Shown one piece after another: positions 1 to 4,588 of a stretch of DNA of 7,408 nt. Each line of letters begins with the position of its first letter. Within the stretch, counting starts at the first letter, position 1. A program made the translations under genes and the position numbers. The DNA comes from an uncultured Acidobacteriota bacterium (GTDB lineage: Bacteria; Acidobacteriota; Terriglobia; Terriglobales; Acidobacteriaceae), in NCBI GenBank assembly GCA_903932385.1, contig CAIZGA010000397.1:1-7408 (forward strand). The letters run 5' to 3'. Below the pieces are notes generated by a model. The model was not told where the DNA came from and did not search any database. It saw nothing but the letters and a program-made list of their open reading frames with translations.

Positions 1-874
1 AGGAATATAAATCGCCGGAGTGCTCCATGGCCATGGCCGAGCCGCATTGACGGCGGAAGACGCAGAGGCTTGGCTCCATGCCCGCCCAGATCTGCAGGCA
101 GATATCGAAGAGTTGCACGAATTGCGTGCCGACATCCTTGCGGACCCATTCATCGAAAATTGTGCTGAGGAAGTTGCCGAATTGGCGCGGCTCCACCGAC
201 CAGGGAGCGACGGAAGCTTCCTCATGAAATGTAGGCGAGACCAGCACCAGGCCATCTTCAGTCTTCTGCGCAGAGATGCGCTCCACGATGGGAATGAACT
301 GCATGAAGCCGCTGCCGTTCTCTTTGAGAAAGCGATAGACCTCAAGCGGGTGTTGCGAGTTGACGCGGTGGACAGTGGTGAGGGTGTTGAATTCGACGCC
401 GTGTTTTCTGAGGACTTCAATGCCGCGCATCACGCGGGCGTGTGTTGGCTGGCCGCCCTTGTCAACGCGATAGGCATCATGCAACTCGGCGGGGCCGTCG
501 ATTGAAATGCCGATGAGCATTTCATTTTCTTTGAAGAACTCGGCCCACTCATCGTTCAGTAGGACGCCGTTGGTCTGGAAGGCGTTTTCAATGCGCTTGC
601 CGTCGGCATATTTTTTCTGCAGCTCGACAACGTGGCGGAAGTACTCCACGCCGAGGAGTGTGGGCTCGCCGCCCTGCCACGCGAAGGTGATGGTGGGCGC
701 GTTCTGTGCCTGAATATATTGCTGGATGTAGGTTTCCAGCACGTCGTCGCGCATGGACCATTTTTCTGCCGTGGGATAGAGGACTTCCTTCTCCAGGTAG
801 AAGCAGTACTTGCAATCGAGATTGCAAATCGGCCCAATGGGCTTGGTCATTACGTGAAAAGCTTCGACGCTCAT
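1..874 (-). CDS. Anaerobic sulfatase-maturating enzyme (radical SAM), C-terminus cut by window edge
   Basis: Reading the minus strand from the ATG at 874-872 gives an uninterrupted frame of 291 codons that runs off the left edge. The family uses S-adenosylmethionine and iron-sulfur clusters in the cytoplasm to oxidise a Cys or Ser of a sulfatase to C-alpha-formylglycine without oxygen. Seen here: the radical-SAM motif CNLDCKYC (C17, C21, C24) followed by FYLEK as in known anSMEs; WQGGEPTLLG near residues 75-84, the GGEP SAM-binding motif; FQTNG and ISIDGP motifs of the barrel; and LCVFRRQC (C271, C277), which matches the first Cys pair of the SPASM region that binds the auxiliary clusters. 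The window ends at S291, where the next family residue is normally a Cys; the remaining base (T) fits. Family members are about 370-400 residues, so roughly a quarter is missing. The start is supported by GGAGAG just upstream. It lies 33 bases after the sulfatase stop, same strand, so the two are probably co-transcribed. Identification is firm; the specific substrate is inferred. Confidence 0.95.
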   Translation of the reverse strand, partial: MSVEAFHVMTKPIGPICNLDCKYCFYLEKEVLYPTAEKWSMRDDVLETYIQQYIQAQNAPTITFAWQGGEPTLLGVEYFRHVVELQKKYADGKRIENAFQTNGVLLNDEWAEFFKENEMLIGISIDGPAELHDAYRVDKGGQPTHARVMRGIEVLRKHGVEFNTLTTVHRVNSQHPLEVYRFLKENGSGFMQFIPIVERISAQKTEDGLVLVSPTFHEEASVAPWSVEPRQFGNFLSTIFDEWVRKDVGTQFVQLFDICLQIWAGMEPSLCVFRRQCGSAMAMEHSGDLYS

Positions 875-907
875 GCAACTCTCCGGTGTGGGCCGCGGTT
901 GATTCGG

Positions 908-2350
908 TTAAATCGGTTTCAGCGCCAGCGTGTCGCCGAGGTCGACCTGAAATTTCTGCAGGCGCTCGAAGAGCTTCTGTTTGACTTCGGCCATAGACGG
1001 ATCGTCGGCGAGATTTTTCGTTTCCCACGGGTCGGCAACAATATCGAACAACTGCACCTGGTTGACCTTGGGATACACGATGAGCTTGTGCTGGCGGTCG
1101 CGGACGCTGCGCTGGAAATTGAGATAGAAGCTGAATACCGCGTCATGCAATTCCGTTTCGCCATGCAGCAGCGGAACCAGGCTGGGAAATTCGACGGTCT
1201 TGGGAATAGGGATACCGGCGAGGTCGCAGGTGGTGGCAAACATACTGTGCTGGTAGACGAGTTCATCCACGCGGCGGCCGCGCGGTATGCCCGGGCCGGA
1301 AATGAGCAGCGGCATACGAACACTGCAGTCATACAAATTCTGTTTGCCGAGCAGGCCATGCTGACCGACGGCGAGGCCGTGGTCCGCAGTGAGGATGACG
1401 TAGGTATTGGAAGCGTGGCCGCTCTGTTCGAGCGCGTCGAGGATGCGGCCGATTTGCGAATCCATATAGGTGATGAGCGCGTAGTATTCGCGGCGATGCA
1501 ATTGCACGGCCTCTTTGGTGCGCGGGAATGGTGCGAGTAGTTCGTCGCGAACGCGATTGTCTCCCTGGTCGAAAGGATGGTCGGGGAGATAGTTTGGCGG
1601 AATTTCAATTTTTTCCTGCGGGTACAGGTCGAGAATTTCCTTCGGGGCCTGACGCGGATCATGCGGCGAATTGAATCCGACATACATGAAGAATGGATTG
1701 GCCCCGTGGGCGGGACGCGACTTCAGATACTCCGAAGCGATATCGGCATAGACGCTGTCAGAATGTTCGATGCGGCCGGGCGCTTCGTTCTTCCACATAT
1801 CGGTGGGCAGCCAGTGGCCTTTTTGCGATTTGTCATCGGGCTGCCATGTGTTGCCGGGGCTGGGACGGTTGTAGGCCTGGCCGTTTTCTGCCGTGGAGAA
1901 AAACATGGCCGGGCCGACGCAGCCAACCTGCTTGAAGCTGCGGCCGAGCAGGACAGGGTCAAGATGCCATTTGCCGCAGATGTAGGTGTCGTAGCCGCCA
2001 TTGCCGAGGGTCTCGCCCCAGGTGTGGACGAGGTCAGCCTGCGTTTGTGCGCGGAAGCCGGTGAGTCCGGTGTTGAGCATGGTACGGCTGGCGATGCAGA
2101 CCGCGCCCGACCACGAGCCATTGTGAAATGCATGGGTAAAAGTGCAGCCGGCGGAAACAAGGCGATCGAGGTTCGGCGTGTGGACTTCAGGATTATTGAG
2201 AGAGTTGATGCTGCGAAAGGTGAGGTCGTCGCAGATGAAGAAAAGAAAATTGGGCTTGGTGGCCGAGTGTGTCTGCTGCGCGGTAGCGGCCAGCGTTTCT
2301 GTGGCGGCGATGCCTGCGGGCAGAAGTTTTAGAAAATTGCGACGGTCCAT
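908..2350 (-). CDS. Tat-exported type I sulfatase (formylglycine-dependent, Cys-type)
   Basis: A 480-residue sulfatase of the alkaline-phosphatase superfamily, which hydrolyses sulfate esters using a formylglycine and a divalent metal. Seen: N-terminal MDRRNFLKLLPAG, a twin-arginine (Tat) signal with a short hydrophobic stretch, mature part from about residue 30; metal-binding D41-D42 in FFICDDL; HTPNLDRL at 57-64; the modification motif C85-I-A-S-R89, of C-x-A-x-R form; sulfatase signature 2, GYDTYICGKWHL (K127, H129); SPHDP with H230; and LTADHG with D323-H324, followed by K336 of GKQNLYD. The C-terminal part (about 400-465) has the typical HKLIVYP...QLFDIVADPWETKNLA closing subdomain. Length is normal for the S1 family. 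The start is supported by GAGGAG seven bases upstream. The maturase gene follows 33 bases downstream. The sequence style recalls iduronate-2-sulfatase- and choline-sulfatase-like S1 members, but I cannot assign the substrate; a sulfated polysaccharide or aryl sulfate is possible. Nothing is missing or broken. Confidence 0.95.
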   Translation of the reverse strand: MDRRNFLKLLPAGIAATETLAATAQQTHSATKPNFLFFICDDLTFRSINSLNNPEVHTPNLDRLVSAGCTFTHAFHNGSWSGAVCIASRTMLNTGLTGFRAQTQADLVHTWGETLGNGGYDTYICGKWHLDPVLLGRSFKQVGCVGPAMFFSTAENGQAYNRPSPGNTWQPDDKSQKGHWLPTDMWKNEAPGRIEHSDSVYADIASEYLKSRPAHGANPFFMYVGFNSPHDPRQAPKEILDLYPQEKIEIPPNYLPDHPFDQGDNRVRDELLAPFPRTKEAVQLHRREYYALITYMDSQIGRILDALEQSGHASNTYVILTADHGLAVGQHGLLGKQNLYDCSVRMPLLISGPGIPRGRRVDELVYQHSMFATTCDLAGIPIPKTVEFPSLVPLLHGETELHDAVFSFYLNFQRSVRDRQHKLIVYPKVNQVQLFDIVADPWETKNLADDPSMAEVKQKLFERLQKFQVDLGDTLALKPI

Positions 2351-2356
2351 AATCGA

Positions 2357-2362
2357 ACTCCT
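2357..2362 (-). promoter_or_regulatory. Shine-Dalgarno sequence of the sulfatase gene
   Basis: On the minus strand the bases GAGGAG precede the ATG at 2350-2348 with a seven-base spacer (TTCGATT). The match to the anti-Shine-Dalgarno consensus is good and fixes this ATG, directly before the twin arginines, as the start. Confidence 0.8.
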
Positions 2363-2464
2363 CTATATCCGGGCGTGAATCCAGATCGTGCCAGTCGAAA
2401 TACAGTGTAGAGCAAATGGGTTGGATGTGGCGTTGCGTGCAATTTATCGCGCCAATCAGACATT

Positions 2465-2493
2465 GTGACTGCGTCAATCTGAACTACTATAAT
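2465..2493 (+). promoter_or_regulatory. Sigma70-type promoter of the glycosyltransferase gene
   Basis: A perfect -10 hexamer TATAAT lies at 2488-2493. A -35 candidate GTGACT at 2465-2470 matches four of six consensus bases (TGAC) with an optimal 17-base spacer. An alternative -35, TTGTGA at 2463-2468, has a 19-base spacer. The expected transcription start is near 2500, only about two bases before the annotated ATG at 2502, which leaves no room for a ribosome binding site. The mRNA would be leaderless or nearly so if both the promoter and the start are right. Confidence 0.65.
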
Positions 2494-2501
2494 TGCCCTA
2501 G

Positions 2502-4514
2502 ATGGCAATCGATACGATGAATACACCGGAAAACACGCATTCTCGCCCCGAATATCAAGTTTCTACACTGACCGCGTGGCTGATCTTTGCCGCACTGTTT
2601 CTGGCCGTGCAGTTTGCCTCGCTGTTTAGCCCGCCGCTGATGGACGATGTGGATGCCGCGCACGCGCAGGCTGCGCAGCACTTTGCCGAAACCGGCGACT
2701 GGGTGACGACGAAGATCAACGGCATCCGCTACATTGAGAAGCCACCGCTTCCCTATTGGTTTTCTGGCGTGCTGTACCGCGTCTTTGGCGAAAATACATT
2801 TGCCACGCACCTGCCGAATGCACTGGCGATGCTGGGTCTGACGTGGCTGGCGTGGATTTGGGCGCGGCGCATCTGGGGGCCGAGGGCCGGATTCTATGCC
2901 GGGCTGGCGGTACTGACTTCCATCGGGCCATTTCTGTTTACTCGATTCATTATTCCCGAGGCGCAGCTGAGTTTGTTTCTGCTGCTGGCGTTGTACTGGC
3001 TGCTGACGGGGATGGAGTCAAGCCAGCCGCTGCGCATCTACGGCATGTGGGCCGCGGTGGCGTTGGCATTGCTGACCAAGGGCATGATTGCGCCGGTATT
3101 CTTTATCGGTGCGGCGGTTCCCTACCTGCTGCTGACCGGACAGTGGCGTCGCTGGCGCGTGTTGAGGCCAGTGACCGGATTTCTGTTGTTCCTTGCCATT
3201 GCCGCGCCGTGGCACATCATGGTGGGACTGGCGAACCCCGACCAGGGACATCCGATTGGAAATCATCCGACGCTGGGAAATGTACATGGCTTCTGGTATT
3301 TCTACTTCGTCAACGAACACTGGCTGCGCTTCTTTGGACAACGGTATCCGCATGACTACAACAAGCTGCCGGGATTTGCTTACTGGATTCTGCATCTGGT
3401 CTGGCTGTTTCCGTGGAGCCTGTTTCTGCCCGCGCTGGTTGCGTTGGCATGGAAGACCCGCCAGCAGTGGCTGCTGCATGTAAAGCAGGACGCCGGACAG
3501 ACGGTGGACTTCTATCTTGACCACGCGCAGCAACTGGGCGTTGCCGGCACCGTGGCACAGATGAAGTTCCGCGTACGTTCCATCTGGCTGCTGTGCATCT
3601 TCTCCGCATGGACGCTGCTGTTCTTTTCCATCTCGACCAATCAGGAGTACTACACGTTTCCGGTGTGGCCGGCGTTGTTCATCCTGATTGCCGGCGTGAT
3701 TGCAACGATTGAAGAAGACCGCGGGCCGGTAAATGATCCCGAACACCACTCGCTGCTTTCTACCGCGTGGCTGACGTGGGCGCAGGGTACCTTTGCAGTA
3801 CTGGGCGTGCTGGCGGCGGCGACACTGGGTTGGGGATTGTGGGACTCGCGCAAGCTGCCGTATGTTGCCGACATTGGCACATTGCTGGCGCACCGCGCAG
3901 TGGCGGGCTACACGCTATCCATGTCGCACTTCTTTGACCTGACCGGACCGTCATTTGCGGCGTTGCGTTTGCCGGCTGCGTTGGCGGCGGTGACGCTGCT
4001 GATTGGGCCAATGGTGGGCTGGGTGCTACGACTGAAGGGCAAGCACATGGCCGCCACCATCAGCGTGGCGCTGACGACGGCGGTGTTTCTGATTGCGGCG
4101 CATATTGCATTTGCGCGGTTTGATCCGATGCTGGGATCAAAACAATTTGCCGATACGATTATGGCGAAGGGTTCGCCGAGCGACACATTCATCATCTACG
4201 GCGACCAGTCGGATGCCTCGTCGGTCATCTTCTATACGCATCCCTTCCTGGGCCGACCGGCGTTGTTGGTGCTGCCACCGTGCGGTCAACATGGCGAAGG
4301 TTCCACGCTGCTGTGGGGATCTTGCTACCCCGATGCTCCGAAGATTTTCATCAGCCCCGAACAACTTTCTGCAATGTGGGGCAAGGGCGAACGCAAGTGG
4401 CTGTTTGCTCAGGACACGAATCAGGAGAAGGCGGAGCAATTGCTGGGCGGGAAGCTGTACCCGGTGCAGAGCCTGGCCGACAAGATGCTGTGGACTGACC
4501 GGCCGCTGCAGTAA
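2502..4514 (+). CDS. ArnT/PMT-like integral membrane glycosyltransferase (GT83-like)
   Basis: A 670-residue polytopic membrane protein of the GT-C fold. Families of this type move a sugar from a polyprenyl-phosphate donor to an acceptor (lipid A sugar, glycan or protein) on the periplasmic side. Seen: a first membrane helix at about 24-42; then the first extracytoplasmic loop with D48-D49-V-D51, corresponding to the acidic catalytic motif of ArnT/PMT enzymes; YIEKPPLPYW at 77-86, nearly the ArnT KPPLYYW-type signature; RFIIPE (E153) in the second conserved acidic loop; many further hydrophobic helices to about residue 555, including the NQEYYTFPVWPAL stretch; and a soluble C-terminal domain of about 110 residues. 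ArnT itself is about 550 residues. Start choice: ATG 2502 has no Shine-Dalgarno and sits just after a TATAAT box; an in-frame ATG at 2517 (M6) also lacks one, so either is possible. It is divergent from the sulfatase and convergent with the GH38 gene, and looks monocistronic. Donor and acceptor are unknown; calling it arnT would be overreach. Confidence 0.9.
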   Translation: MAIDTMNTPENTHSRPEYQVSTLTAWLIFAALFLAVQFASLFSPPLMDDVDAAHAQAAQHFAETGDWVTTKINGIRYIEKPPLPYWFSGVLYRVFGENTFATHLPNALAMLGLTWLAWIWARRIWGPRAGFYAGLAVLTSIGPFLFTRFIIPEAQLSLFLLLALYWLLTGMESSQPLRIYGMWAAVALALLTKGMIAPVFFIGAAVPYLLLTGQWRRWRVLRPVTGFLLFLAIAAPWHIMVGLANPDQGHPIGNHPTLGNVHGFWYFYFVNEHWLRFFGQRYPHDYNKLPGFAYWILHLVWLFPWSLFLPALVALAWKTRQQWLLHVKQDAGQTVDFYLDHAQQLGVAGTVAQMKFRVRSIWLLCIFSAWTLLFFSISTNQEYYTFPVWPALFILIAGVIATIEEDRGPVNDPEHHSLLSTAWLTWAQGTFAVLGVLAAATLGWGLWDSRKLPYVADIGTLLAHRAVAGYTLSMSHFFDLTGPSFAALRLPAALAAVTLLIGPMVGWVLRLKGKHMAATISVALTTAVFLIAAHIAFARFDPMLGSKQFADTIMAKGSPSDTFIIYGDQSDASSVIFYTHPFLGRPALLVLPPCGQHGEGSTLLWGSCYPDAPKIFISPEQLSAMWGKGERKWLFAQDTNQEKAEQLLGGKLYPVQSLADKMLWTDRPLQ

Positions 4515-4538
4515 TACATAATCAATTGAACAAAATGA

Positions 4539-4568
4539 TGGGGGCGGAAATTATCCGCCCCCACTTTT
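4539..4568. terminator. Bidirectional intrinsic terminator between convergent genes
   Basis: A perfect 10-bp inverted repeat (TGGGGGCGGA at 4539-4548 and its complement at 4554-4563) encloses a five-base loop AATTA. On the plus strand it is followed by CTTTTATTTC, so it can end the glycosyltransferase transcript 25 bases after its stop. On the minus strand it is followed by TCATCATTTTG, a weaker T tract, and lies 26 bases beyond the GH38 stop at 4589. The 74-base gap between the genes contains nothing else. Confidence 0.88.
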
Positions 4569-4588
4569 ATTTCTGCTGCGTTGCAGAA

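Larger units (their letters stand above)
2351..2501. promoter_or_regulatory. Divergent intergenic regulatory region
   Basis: These 151 bases separate the divergently transcribed sulfatase and glycosyltransferase and must hold the upstream control of both, unless the sulfatase promoter lies further away. The plus-strand promoter is clear and is listed separately. On the minus strand I find no -35/-10 pair with acceptable spacing: TTGCAC and TACACT are present but 27 bases apart. The sulfatase-anSME promoter may therefore be a non-sigma70 or activator-dependent type. A small dyad, TGAC-TGC-GTCA, lies at 2466-2476 and overlaps the plus-strand -35 region. Confidence 0.6.

Noticed and set aside
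20..505. Plus-strand open frame opposite the maturase
   Set aside because: It is antisense to the anSME coding sequence, with no ribosome binding site or known motif.
632..1540. Long plus-strand open frame (302 codons) opposite the sulfatase
   Set aside because: It lies wholly antisense to the sulfatase (and the maturase start), which has complete family motifs and a ribosome binding site. The translated product has no recognisable domain and is the usual antisense shadow of a GC-rich gene.
2401..2450. Minus-strand promoter formed by TTGCAC and TACACT
   Set aside because: The spacing is about 27 bases, far outside the usable range for sigma70, and no better pair was found.
3018..3893. Minus-strand open frame (291 codons) inside the glycosyltransferase
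   Set aside because: It is antisense to the conserved membrane segments and its product is a low-complexity Arg/Gln-rich sequence, typical of a shadow frame.
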